Shown here: in pieces, positions 9,123 to 17,177 of the stretch
How the letters are laid out: the number at the start of each line of letters is the position of its first letter
Numbering within the stretch: position 1 is the stretch's first letter
Assembly (NCBI RefSeq): GCF_009765875.1
Contig: NZ_LMUP01000010.1
Coordinates: 62,001 to 126,000, forward strand
Origin: Pedobacter sp. L105
GTDB lineage: Bacteria > Bacteroidota > Bacteroidia > Sphingobacteriales > Sphingobacteriaceae
Direction of reading: 5' to 3'
DNA length: 64,000 nt
Translations under genes and position numbers: made by a program
The notes under the pieces: generated by a model
The model's database searches: none
Seen by the model: only the letters and a program-made list of their open reading frames with translations
Told to the model about the DNA's origin: nothing

Positions 9123-9737
9123 TTAAATCGTACCAACGTATTTTAAGGTGATGGCACTTTGTTTTTCAATCCTTTCCAGGACTCTGTTCAGATGAGATTT
9201 CCTCACCTCAAATGTAATACTGCAATCATTATCAAAATGCTGTGTAATAATATTCAGCTGTTCTTCTTTGATCAGCCGCATTACATCGTTCATGACCAGG
9301 TAATCAAAGGTGATCTCATATAAGTCCTTAACCGTTTTTTCTACTACAGCTGCCGTTTCAACAGCTTCAGCGGCAGCCGATTTATAGGCATTGATCAATC
9401 CTGGAACTCCCAATAATGTTCCTCCAAAGTACCGGACTACCACGATCAGTATATTGGTCAATCCTGCGGACAACAACACATTTAATATCGGCCTTCCGGC
9501 AGTACCAGAGGGCTCTCCGTCGTCATTAACACGGTAAACCCCTTTATCAGGACTTAGGCGATAGGCATAACAAAAGTGATTTGCTTTGGTATGTTCCGCC
9601 CTGAGTTTAAGCAGGATGGGTTTTACCTCCGATTCATTAATGATCGGATAAGCAAAAGCGATAAACTTACTTCCTTTATCTTTAAAGACACCTTCAGCAG
9701 GATGATCTATCGTTTTATAGGTATCATCAAACAGCAT
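9123..9737 (-). CDS. YigZ/IMPACT family protein (UPF0029)
   Basis: A 204-residue, two-domain protein. The N-terminal IMPACT domain has KGSKFIAFAYPI, the signature RVNDDGEPSGTAGRPILNVL (about residues 67-86) and VVRYFGGTLLGVPGLINAY. A C-terminal ferredoxin-like DUF1949 region follows. Family members bind nucleic acid or ribosomal partners, but the molecular role in bacteria is not established. The start overlaps the end of the DMT transporter gene by 11 bases, indicating translational coupling within the operon. Confidence 0.92.
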   Translation of the reverse strand: MLFDDTYKTIDHPAEGVFKDKGSKFIAFAYPIINESEVKPILLKLRAEHTKANHFCYAYRLSPDKGVYRVNDDGEPSGTAGRPILNVLLSAGLTNILIVVVRYFGGTLLGVPGLINAYKSAAAEAVETAAVVEKTVKDLYEITFDYLVMNDVMRLIKEEQLNIITQHFDNDCSITFEVRKSHLNRVLERIEKQSAITLKYVGTI

Positions 9738-10590
9738 ATATTTGTGATAGGGTAATCAGTAAGATAGCTGAAAGCGCCATGGCTATCCCTACATAATTCA
9801 GTTTAGTTACCTTTTCTTTAAATATGAGAATACCAATGATGCTGCCAACCAGGATCACGCCCATGTTCATGGCTGCAAATACTGTTGAAGGATGTGCGGC
9901 CATCGCACGGTGTGCCTTCATATAAAATAAGATATTTCCAAAATTGAAACAGCCCAGTACCAGTCCGCACACAAAGTTTACCAGTTCTACTTTTTGTTTT
10001 TTGACGAGTGCGGTGTAGGCTAATATCAGCAGGGCAACTACAAAAGAGATACAAAAAACGATCAGCAGGGAACTGGTATAAGGAATAGAGGTGTTTAAGG
10101 CTATCTGTTTGAACATCACGTCAATTATACCAAAACCAACGAATACGATAATAGGGTAGACATAGCTAAGGCGATCGTTCCTGACCGCAGATTTTTTGAT
10201 CAATGTTAAAAATATAGCGATAAAACCAACGATCAGGCCTGCGATTTTTAAGTTGGTAAAATTTTCGCCAAAGAGGTAAAAAGCTGCAAGAATAGGAATA
10301 AACAGGGAAAGACGCTGGGCAATATCTGTTTTAACGATTCCAATATTCCTTACTGAAGCAGCCAGCAGCATAAAAAGTACAGGTAATAATACGCCTAAAC
10401 CAATCAGCAGTGGCGACGGAACAGCTTTAAATACATGTAGATCTGGTTTAAAGAAAAAATAGGAGAGCACAATGGCGGCCAGGTAATTCCACATCACAGC
10501 CTGCAGCACATTAATTTTATAGCGTTTTGCCAGTTTAAGTAAGATCGCTACAATAACACTGCAGCTGATGCTTAATAATATATATATCAT
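9727..10590 (-). CDS. EamA/DMT-family membrane transporter
   Basis: 287 residues with about ten predicted hydrophobic helices in two EamA-like halves, the drug/metabolite transporter layout. Late in each half a conserved-type segment is seen (IAGLIVGFIAIFLTLI and LNYVGIAMALSAILLIT). Substrate unknown. It overlaps ribD by 4 bases upstream and the YigZ gene by 11 bases downstream. The operon partner RibD may hint at a flavin- or metabolite-related substrate, but this is only positional inference. Confidence 0.88.
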   Translation of the reverse strand: MIYILLSISCSVIVAILLKLAKRYKINVLQAVMWNYLAAIVLSYFFFKPDLHVFKAVPSPLLIGLGVLLPVLFMLLAASVRNIGIVKTDIAQRLSLFIPILAAFYLFGENFTNLKIAGLIVGFIAIFLTLIKKSAVRNDRLSYVYPIIVFVGFGIIDVMFKQIALNTSIPYTSSLLIVFCISFVVALLILAYTALVKKQKVELVNFVCGLVLGCFNFGNILFYMKAHRAMAAHPSTVFAAMNMGVILVGSIIGILIFKEKVTKLNYVGIAMALSAILLITLSQIYAV

Positions 10591-11642
10591 TTTTTTAAGA
10601 CATTTTCATAAATGGTTAACTGATCCTGGTCGACTTTAGTTACCGCGGTAATCCTGCCATTGATCTGCGGAGAGAAAATACCGGTATCCCAGCTTTCTGA
10701 AGAGTTGAATACCCTGGCTTCATCCCACAGACCGGAAGCGATAAACTGGTTCAGGATATCGGCCCCGCCTTCTACGATAACGGACTGTATATCCATCAGG
10801 TACAATTGGTAAGCAACTTTTTGCGGAAGATAATATAACATGTCTTCCATAGAAATGAAATGGATATTACCTTCAACATCCGTTTTATGCTCATTCAGGA
10901 TTACTGTTTTGGCCTGGTCATTATATATATGGTGACTGGACGGGATTTCCAGGTTTCGGTCGATCACCACCCGCACCGGATTTTTACCCGTCCACTCTCT
11001 AGCAGTCAGCTCGGGGTTATCAGCAATAGCAGTTTTTTTACCGATAACAATTGCATCTTCTTCTGTTCTCCATTTATGAACCAGCTTTTTGGCCAGTGGG
11101 CCACTGATCCATTGCTGTACTGTATTTTTTGGAGCGAAGTAACCATTTGCCGTACGCGCCCATTTTAATATGATATAGGGGCGCTGCTGGTTTATCCTGG
11201 TAAAAAAGCGACGGTTAACGTAATAACATTCTTTTTCCAACACCCCAACAACAACTTCAATACCGGCGTTAAGTAGTTTTTCCATCCCTTTTCCATTTAC
11301 ATCAGGAAAGGGATCGCGGTTTCCGATCACTACTTTTTTCACCTGATGACGGATCAGCAGATCGGCGCAGGGAGGTGTTTTCCCAAAATGTGCACAGGGC
11401 TCCAGGCTAACGTAAGCAGTAGCTTTTTTTAACAATTCTGCTGCTGCCTGTCCATAGCTGGCCAATACCGCATTCACTGCATTGACTTCTGCATGTGCCT
11501 TTCCGTACTGCTGGTGGAATCCTTCACCGATAATTTTTCCTTCACTAACGATTACACAGCCTACCAGCGGATTCGGACTCACCTGACCATTACCCATTTC
11601 TGCCAGCTCGAGACACCGCTTCATGTACAACTCATCGCTCAT
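10587..11642 (-). CDS. ribD: Bifunctional riboflavin biosynthesis deaminase/reductase RibD
   Basis: Deaminates the pyrimidine intermediate formed from GTP and then reduces its ribosyl side chain with NADPH, two consecutive steps of riboflavin synthesis. Residues 1-145 are the zinc-dependent deaminase: HAE at His50-Glu52 and the metal cysteines Cys83 and Cys92 in EPCAHFGKTPPC. Residues about 150-350 are the RibD_C reductase (ILKWARTANGYFA, then SVIVEGGADILNQFI). At 351 residues it has normal length. It is the first gene of a five-gene operon. No FMN riboswitch fits in the short gap upstream; a TACTTTTG element lies 5 bases before the ATG. Confidence 0.96.
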   Translation of the reverse strand: MSDELYMKRCLELAEMGNGQVSPNPLVGCVIVSEGKIIGEGFHQQYGKAHAEVNAVNAVLASYGQAAAELLKKATAYVSLEPCAHFGKTPPCADLLIRHQVKKVVIGNRDPFPDVNGKGMEKLLNAGIEVVVGVLEKECYYVNRRFFTRINQQRPYIILKWARTANGYFAPKNTVQQWISGPLAKKLVHKWRTEEDAIVIGKKTAIADNPELTAREWTGKNPVRVVIDRNLEIPSSHHIYNDQAKTVILNEHKTDVEGNIHFISMEDMLYYLPQKVAYQLYLMDIQSVIVEGGADILNQFIASGLWDEARVFNSSESWDTGIFSPQINGRITAVTKVDQDQLTIYENVLKK

Positions 11643-11646
11643 GCGA

Positions 11647-11654
11647 CAAAAGTA
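11647..11654 (-). promoter_or_regulatory. Candidate -7 element of the ribD operon
   Basis: On the minus strand this reads TACTTTTG, a TAnnTTTG match that ends 5 bases before the ribD ATG. If used, the mRNA would have almost no leader. Confidence 0.35.
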
Positions 11655-11710
11655 CTTTCAATTTGTGAGCTATTGAAATATTTCAAACATACAGATGCAA
11701 CTTTATTACT

Positions 11711-11718
11711 TACTTTTG
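11711..11718 (+). promoter_or_regulatory. Candidate -7 element of prmC; supports the start at 11725
   Basis: TACTTTTG lies 6 bases before the ATG at 11725 and inside the longer reading frame that would start at 11695. It is the mirror of the same octamer before the divergent ribD gene. This favours the downstream prmC start. Confidence 0.35.
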
Positions 11719-11724
11719 CATTCC

Positions 11725-12573
11725 ATGGATTTTAAGCAATTAGAACAATACTTTATCAGTGAACTGGCTGTTTTTTATGATCAGGAAGAAGCGAGGCAAT
11801 TATTTTATCTTGCTGTAACTTCTATTTTTGACTGGAACCGTACGCAGCTGCTCATTCATAATAATGAAATCCCCGATGATGACCAGTTACTTAGCTATCG
11901 TAAGCTGTTAAATGAACTAAAAGATGGGAAGCCGCTGCAATATGTTCTTCAGGAAACCTGGTTTTATGGGTTAAAATTTAAGGTAAACCCTGCTGTACTG
12001 ATACCTCGTCCGGAGACGGAGGAGCTGGTAGCCTGGATCTTAGAGACCGTAGCTGCAGAAAAACTTGATGAAACATATGTGCTTGACATTGGAACTGGAA
12101 GCGGCTGTATCGCCATAACGCTTAAGAAAAACTTGTCTAATGCTCAGGTCAGTGCGCTTGACGTTTCTGCTGCTGCTATTGCCGTGGCCAGCGAAAATGC
12201 AGCACTAAATGAAACACCGGTTAACTTTATCCCTGCTGATATCTTAAGTTATCAAAGCAATGTGAAGTATAATCTAATCGTTTCCAATCCTCCTTATATT
12301 ACTGAACAGGAGCGCCAGGAGATGCACCAGAATGTACTGGATCATGAACCTCATTTGGCTTTGTTTGTGAGTGATGATAACCCATTGATATTTTATAAAG
12401 CTATAGCAGATTTTGCACTTCGGCAACTGCAACCGCAAGGAAGATTATTTTTTGAAATCAATGAGTATTTGGGTATAGAAACAGTTGAAATGTTAAAGGA
12501 TAAGGGCTTTAAAAACATTAGCTTAAGAAAAGATATGCAGGGTAAAGACCGCATGATTTGCTGTAATATCTAA
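11725..12573 (+). CDS. prmC: Peptide chain release factor N5-glutamine methyltransferase
   Basis: Methylates the Gln of the GGQ motif in release factors RF1/RF2 with S-adenosylmethionine. The 282-residue form starting MDFKQLEQYF matches the family. The N-terminal helical domain contains KPLQYVLQETWFYGLKFKVN and IPRPETEELV, the SAM site is VLDIGTGSGCIAITL, and the active-site NPPY sits in LIVSNPPYI. Its last bases are the source of the degenerate repeats that follow at 12532-12960. It is divergent from ribD. Confidence 0.95.
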   Translation: MDFKQLEQYFISELAVFYDQEEARQLFYLAVTSIFDWNRTQLLIHNNEIPDDDQLLSYRKLLNELKDGKPLQYVLQETWFYGLKFKVNPAVLIPRPETEELVAWILETVAAEKLDETYVLDIGTGSGCIAITLKKNLSNAQVSALDVSAAAIAVASENAALNETPVNFIPADILSYQSNVKYNLIVSNPPYITEQERQEMHQNVLDHEPHLALFVSDDNPLIFYKAIADFALRQLQPQGRLFFEINEYLGIETVEMLKDKGFKNISLRKDMQGKDRMICCNI

Positions 12574-12960
12574 ATCATTCTGAAGTCTTGAAATTGGGTA
12601 GTATAAATACAGTAACGATCAACTCATCAGTTACAGAATACGCTACCTGACACTGGAAAAACCAGACAGAAGCGGTTGTCGTCCCCAAGATATGCAGGGA
12701 AAGAACAGTATGATTTACTTCGTTATTTAAATCATACCAGCAGTGTAGAACCCCGTCTGGCACGAGAAAAACCAGACACACCCCAGTTGCCGTTCCAGGG
12801 TAAAGACCGCAAGATGCTGTAATATTTAAATCAGCCTGAAGTCTACAGAATAGTGGTATATCAACGCGATTATCATCAACTCGCAGCAGTAAAAAACGAT
12901 TCCTAACACAAAAAACAGCGGTAAATTCTATATTATGTCCTTGGATGATACTGTGTAACA
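12532..12960 (+). repeat. Three degenerate direct copies of the prmC 3' end and its downstream sequence
   Basis: Copy A (about 12532-12688) includes the last codons and stop of prmC. Copy B starts at 12689 and copy C at about 12796; all are in the same orientation. A and B both open with gatatgcaggg and both contain an aaaaaccagaca block (near 12658 and 12769). A (12538-12588) and C (12796-12844) align over about 50 bases with a 2-base gap and few mismatches, including an identical cagggtaaagaccgca. C also keeps the tgaagtct and atcaactc pieces of A, while B lacks the middle part. This fills the whole prmC-xerD gap. The copies have no intact gene. Confidence 0.7.
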
Positions 12961-13832
12961 ATCCCTTTTAAATAATCCTTATCAAGGTGGGTATACAATT
13001 CTGTGGTGGTAATGCTGGAATGCCCCAGCATTTCCTGCACGGCGCGCAGATCGGCACCGCCTTCAATCAGGTGGGTAGCAAAAGAGTGTCTGAAAGTATG
13101 GGGACTGATACTCTTCTTTAAGCCGATCTGATCGGCAAGACCTTTGATAATGGTAAATACAGAGATCCTTGATAAACTGGTGCCCAGCCTGTTCAGGAAA
13201 ACAAAATCTTCATTTCCTTTTTTTATGGAAAGATGTACCCTAACCTCGTTCAGGTAAATATCAATATACTGCAAGGCAGTTTCCCCGATAGGGATGATCC
13301 TTTCTTTATTTCCTTTACCGGTTACTTTAATATATTCCTGTGCAGTATTGAGATCTGAGATCTTTAAGGTAACTAGTTCTGTTACGCGCAGGCCACAGCC
13401 ATATAAAACTTCTATGATCGCCTTGTTCCGCATACCTTCAGGTTTAGAGAGGTCGATGGCAGCTATTAAAGCCTCTATTTCCGGAACAGTAAGCACATCA
13501 GGAAGTTTACGGCTTAACTTTGGAGATTCCAGCTGTACTGATGGGTCGAGGTTAATGAGGTCTTCAATGATCAGGAAATTAAAAAAAGATTTTAATCCGG
13601 AGATCACCCTGGCCTGGGTATTGGCCAGCATGCCCAGCTCACTCAACCAAATCATAAAATTATATAAGTCACTTTCTTTTAGCTCTTTGAAGTTCAATTC
13701 CTTACCTATAACTTCGTAATACTGAAACAATTTCGCTACATCATTTAAGTAGGCCTCCACCGAATTTTCAGACAGTCCGCGTTCCAGTTTCAAATAGGTT
13801 TTAAAGGCTTTATGCCAGGGGTAATTAATCAC
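12933..13832 (-). CDS. xerD: Tyrosine recombinase XerD/XerC type
   Basis: Site-specific recombinase expected to resolve chromosome dimers at dif. The 299 residues have the core-binding domain (about 1-105) and the catalytic domain with the full active-site set: Arg149 in CGLRVTE, Lys173, His245 and Arg248 in HTFRHS, His271 in LGHSS, and nucleophile Tyr280 in ELYTHLD. The C-terminal end KDYLKGIVTQYHPR is of the XerD kind. No integrase-type neighbours or att sites are seen, so a housekeeping Xer protein is more likely than a mobile-element integrase. Its 3' end abuts the repeat region at 12532-12960. Confidence 0.93.
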   Translation of the reverse strand: MINYPWHKAFKTYLKLERGLSENSVEAYLNDVAKLFQYYEVIGKELNFKELKESDLYNFMIWLSELGMLANTQARVISGLKSFFNFLIIEDLINLDPSVQLESPKLSRKLPDVLTVPEIEALIAAIDLSKPEGMRNKAIIEVLYGCGLRVTELVTLKISDLNTAQEYIKVTGKGNKERIIPIGETALQYIDIYLNEVRVHLSIKKGNEDFVFLNRLGTSLSRISVFTIIKGLADQIGLKKSISPHTFRHSFATHLIEGGADLRAVQEMLGHSSITTTELYTHLDKDYLKGIVTQYHPRT

Positions 13833-13863
13833 ACAAAAAATTTTAATTGTTAGTTTTTAAGGC

Positions 13864-13871
13864 TAAGTTTG
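13864..13871 (+). promoter_or_regulatory. Candidate -7 element of aroQ; supports the start at 13877
   Basis: TAAGTTTG lies 5 bases before the ATG at 13877 and inside the longer frame that could start with TTG at 13847, so it favours the later start. Confidence 0.35.
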
Positions 13872-13876
13872 GATGG

Positions 13877-14296
13877 ATGAAGATACAAATTATTAACGGA
13901 CCGAATTTAAATCTATTGGGTACACGTGAGCCGGGAATATACGGCAGTCAGACTTTTGAAGAATATTTTATAGGATTAAAAGATACTTTTTCGATCCTGG
14001 AACTGGAATACTACCAAAGTAATGTAGAAGGCGAGCTAATCAATAAATTACATGAAGTAGGATTTTCCTATGATGGTATCATTTTAAACGGGGGAGGTTA
14101 TACGCATACTTCCGTAGCCATCGCTGATGCGATTGCAGCGATCAAAACACCTGTGGTAGAAGTACATGTTTCCAATATCTATGCACGCGAAGAGTTCCGT
14201 CATGTGTCCCTGACCGGTAAAAACTGTAAAGGCGTATTAACCGGATTTGGAATGGACGGATACCGCCTGGCTATTGAAAGTTTTTTAGCTGGCTAA
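13877..14296 (+). CDS. aroQ: Type II 3-dehydroquinate dehydratase
   Basis: Third step of the shikimate pathway: trans-dehydration of 3-dehydroquinate. The 139-residue form starting MKIQIINGPNLNLLG is the classic start of the family; an upstream TTG frame adds only unrelated residues. Seen are the flexible lid with the catalytic Arg/Tyr region (LGTREPGIYG), the substrate-binding LNGGGYTHTSVAI, and the catalytic His in VEVHVSNIYAREEFR. The 3' end overlaps the convergent glycosyltransferase gene by 26 bases. Confidence 0.96.
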   Translation: MKIQIINGPNLNLLGTREPGIYGSQTFEEYFIGLKDTFSILELEYYQSNVEGELINKLHEVGFSYDGIILNGGGYTHTSVAIADAIAAIKTPVVEVHVSNIYAREEFRHVSLTGKNCKGVLTGFGMDGYRLAIESFLAG

Positions 14297-15296
14297 AATT
14301 TTTGATCCCCTTGATAAAGTATGCCCAGACTACACTGGAAGGATAAACTCCGGTGAGTTTGGCATAAGGTATCTGCGTTTTACCTCTTTTAGCAGCTGTT
14401 CTTTTTCTGCTTTTCACGAACTGGTAATGCGCCTTATTCACGGCACGTGCGAATTTGAATTTACCTTTTAACACGAATTGCAGCAGGGCGATGAAATCTA
14501 TTGTCATCCTCATGGCAATCTTCCATGCTGCTTCACCAGCAGGAAGGTTCTTCTGCATGATGATCAGGTTGTTCCGGAAGTTTAAAAATACTTTATAGGG
14601 GTTTTCCGCATCCAGTGTTGCACCTCCTACATGGTACACTTCGGCACCAGGGCAGTAAGCGATCTGATAACCCAGATTTTTTAAACGCCAGCAAAGATCA
14701 ATCTCTTCCATGTGCGCAAACAGATCAGGATCCAGTCCGCCTGTTTCTTCCCATTGTTTTCTTTTGATAAAAAAAGCAGCCCCACCAGCCCAGAAGATCT
14801 CTTTGGCATCATCATACTGCCCGTTGTCGGTTTCTAAATGATCAAATATTCTTCCCCTGCAAAAGGGAAAGGCATTGCTATCCATAAAACCACCGGCAGC
14901 ACCTGCGTACTCAAATTTGGATTTATCTTTCTGCCATTTGATTTTGGGTTGTGCGGCAGCGATCCTCTCGTTGGTTTCCATCACCTGTATCACCGGTTCA
15001 ATCCAGTTTTCAGGAACTTCAACATCAGAATTTAAAAGGATATAATAATCTGCATCCACCTGTTGCAATATTCTGTTGTATCCTTCGGCGAAACCATAAT
15101 TCTGATCGTTCACCAAAACGCTTACCATTGGAAAGTTGCTGCGTATAAAATCTACAGAATCATCGGATGAGGCATTATCACCTACAATTAACTGCAGATT
15201 GGGATATCTGGAACGAACGATGCTCGGTAAGAAACGCGACAATAATTCTTTACCGTTCCAGTTTAAAATAACAACAGCTACATTAGGTACAGACAT
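14271..15296 (-). CDS. Glycosyltransferase family 2
   Basis: A 341-residue GT-A fold enzyme: VAVVILNWNGKELLSRFLPSI at the start, the donor-binding GDNASSDDSVDFI, the metal motif as SDVEVP near residue 93, and FAHMEEIDLCWRLKNLGY with the catalytic acidic pair near residue 195. The layout matches rhamnosyl/cell-surface polysaccharide transferases (cd04186-like). It has no clear transmembrane pore helices, only a hydrophobic C-terminal patch. Acceptor and donor sugars are unknown. It is convergent with aroQ and divergent from the wbqC gene. Confidence 0.9.
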   Translation of the reverse strand: MSVPNVAVVILNWNGKELLSRFLPSIVRSRYPNLQLIVGDNASSDDSVDFIRSNFPMVSVLVNDQNYGFAEGYNRILQQVDADYYILLNSDVEVPENWIEPVIQVMETNERIAAAQPKIKWQKDKSKFEYAGAAGGFMDSNAFPFCRGRIFDHLETDNGQYDDAKEIFWAGGAAFFIKRKQWEETGGLDPDLFAHMEEIDLCWRLKNLGYQIAYCPGAEVYHVGGATLDAENPYKVFLNFRNNLIIMQKNLPAGEAAWKIAMRMTIDFIALLQFVLKGKFKFARAVNKAHYQFVKSRKRTAAKRGKTQIPYAKLTGVYPSSVVWAYFIKGIKNFSQLKNFQ

Positions 15297-15400
15297 GAGG
15301 TTAATTGAGGTTTATCATCTATAAAAATCACGTAATACTAGGAGAAAGCCTTTTATTATCATTATTTTGCCGGATTAAAAATGCAAACATAAATTAACCA

Positions 15401-16012
15401 ATGCACAATCTTGCTATATTTCCTATTTTTTATCTTCCACCAGTAAGTTATTTTTCTGCCTTACAGGCAAATCATTTTGAATTTGTCCTGGAGAAGGAGG
15501 AACATTTCCCTAAACAGACTTACCGTAACCGCGCTACGGTTCATTCTCCAAACGGTCCATTGGACTTGTTTCTGCCAGTAATTAAGGGGTCAAAATACCA
15601 TACCAGAATGAAAGATGTCAGGATCAGTTATGATTTTAAATGGCAGCGTCTGCACTGGCTAAGCCTGGAAAGCTGTTACAGAAATTCTGCCTATTTTGAA
15701 TTTTATGAAGATGAGCTCGCCCCATTTTACCATAAGAAATTTGAATTTCTGTTTGATTATAACCTGGAACTTCTGCAATGGATTTTTAAACAGCTAAAAA
15801 AAGCTCCTGAACTGCAATTTACGACTGAATACATGGATGATGTTCCCTTTGAAAAGGACTACCGTTCTAAACTTCATTTTAAAGATCCTGAGTTTTTAGC
15901 ACCAGCAAAACCCTATTACCAGGTATTTGAAGATAGAAATGGTTTTTTGCCAAACATGAGTATCGTAGATTTGTTATTCAATCAGGGACCACAGGCAAAG
16001 AACTGTCTATAA
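15401..16012 (+). CDS. WbqC family protein
   Basis: A 203-residue protein of the WbqC-like family (PF08889), found beside surface polysaccharide genes and widespread as a single copy in Bacteroidota. Recognisable blocks are FPIFYLPPVSYF at the start, KQTYRNRATVHSPNGPLDLFLPV near residue 40, and WLSLESCYRNSAYFEFYEDEL near residue 85. The biochemical role is unproven; an acyl- or aminosugar-modifying step has been guessed for the family. It lies 3 bases before corA, so the two are cotranscribed. Confidence 0.88.
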   Translation: MHNLAIFPIFYLPPVSYFSALQANHFEFVLEKEEHFPKQTYRNRATVHSPNGPLDLFLPVIKGSKYHTRMKDVRISYDFKWQRLHWLSLESCYRNSAYFEFYEDELAPFYHKKFEFLFDYNLELLQWIFKQLKKAPELQFTTEYMDDVPFEKDYRSKLHFKDPEFLAPAKPYYQVFEDRNGFLPNMSIVDLLFNQGPQAKNCL

Positions 16013-16015
16013 TAT

Positions 16016-17134
16016 ATGAGCTCAAGAAATCATTCCAGAAAAAAAAGACAACGTTACATTTTACCTGAAACAGGTTCAAGTCCCGGACAAGTTTATATCG
16101 ATAAAAATTCGGTTAAACCTGTGATTACGGTTTACAAGTACAATGCAGATACCTATAACGTGCAGCAGCTGGAATCGCTGTCTTCCGTTTCGCAGCTGAT
16201 TACTGATAAGAATTTCACTTTTTGGATCGATATTAAGGGTTTTAATTCCGTTGAGTTATTTGAAACCTTAGGTACTGATCTGAAGATCAATAAACTGGTA
16301 TTGGAAGATATTACCCATACCTATCAGCGGCCGAAACTTGAGGAGTACGACCATTATGTATACGCCACCAGCAGAATGATGCTGGTAGATAACGATAAGA
16401 ACCTGGATAATGAGCAGGTATCTTTTATCCTGATGGACAATGCAGTTTTCTCCCTCCAGGATAAAAATTCTGACTGTATGAACCCGGTAAGGCAGCGGCT
16501 GGAAGTTGGAAAGGGGAGTATCAGAACAGGGGGCAGCAGTTATATTATGTATGCATTAATGGATATCATTGTAGATACCTATTTTGAAATCCTTGGGGCA
16601 TGGGGAGAAGACCTTGATCAGATAGAAGACCGTTTGTTTGAGCATCCCGATAAATCGATTATGTTTGATACGCAGCTGGTAAAAAGAAACCTGATCGCCA
16701 TGAGAAGGGTAGCCTGGCCGGAGCGGGACAAACTGAACGATATGCTGCGCAGTGACAGCAAACTGATCACTGATCAGACAAAAATGTACGTGAGGGATAC
16801 TTACGATCACTGTATACAAATTATAGATATTATTGAATCGCTGAAAGAGATCTCTGCCAGCAATATAGATATGTACCTGTCCATTATCAGTAACCGGATG
16901 AACGAGATCATGAAAGTACTGACTATCATGTCATCGATCTTTATTCCGCTCACTTTTATTGCCGGGATTTATGGGATGAATTTTGCCAGGCAGGACCCGG
17001 TTACCAATAAAGTGATGCCTGATAATATGCCGGAATTATACGCTCCGCATGGGTATATCATCGCGATGGTCATCATGGTCATCATTGCCGCATTTGAGGT
17101 CATCTATTTTTGGAGAAAAGGCTGGTTTAAATAG
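16016..17134 (+). CDS. corA: CorA-type magnesium/cobalt transporter
   Basis: Pentameric inner-membrane Mg2+ (and Co2+) channel. The 372 residues have a large cytoplasmic N-terminal domain, then two C-terminal helices: STIFIPLTFIAGIYGMNF carries the selectivity motif GMN, and HGYIIAMVIMVIIAAFEVIYF is followed by a basic tail. Length is normal for the long CorA subfamily. It sits 3 bases after the wbqC gene and 43 bases before mgtE, so two independent Mg2+ transport families share one transcript. Confidence 0.95.
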   Translation: MSSRNHSRKKRQRYILPETGSSPGQVYIDKNSVKPVITVYKYNADTYNVQQLESLSSVSQLITDKNFTFWIDIKGFNSVELFETLGTDLKINKLVLEDITHTYQRPKLEEYDHYVYATSRMMLVDNDKNLDNEQVSFILMDNAVFSLQDKNSDCMNPVRQRLEVGKGSIRTGGSSYIMYALMDIIVDTYFEILGAWGEDLDQIEDRLFEHPDKSIMFDTQLVKRNLIAMRRVAWPERDKLNDMLRSDSKLITDQTKMYVRDTYDHCIQIIDIIESLKEISASNIDMYLSIISNRMNEIMKVLTIMSSIFIPLTFIAGIYGMNFARQDPVTNKVMPDNMPELYAPHGYIIAMVIMVIIAAFEVIYFWRKGWFK

Positions 17135-17177
17135 AGGCTGAGCCATTAGAAATGGAAAATATGCCTACCTTAGACCC

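Noticed and set aside
12575..12961. 128-residue minus-strand frame between prmC and xerD
   Set aside because: It runs antisense through the degenerate prmC repeats, has odd Cys/Val-rich composition and no family match; best explained as repeat sequence.
12933..13832. Integrase of a mobile element
   Set aside because: The XerD-like protein has housekeeping-type length and C-terminus, no cargo genes and no att repeats beyond the prmC tail copies.
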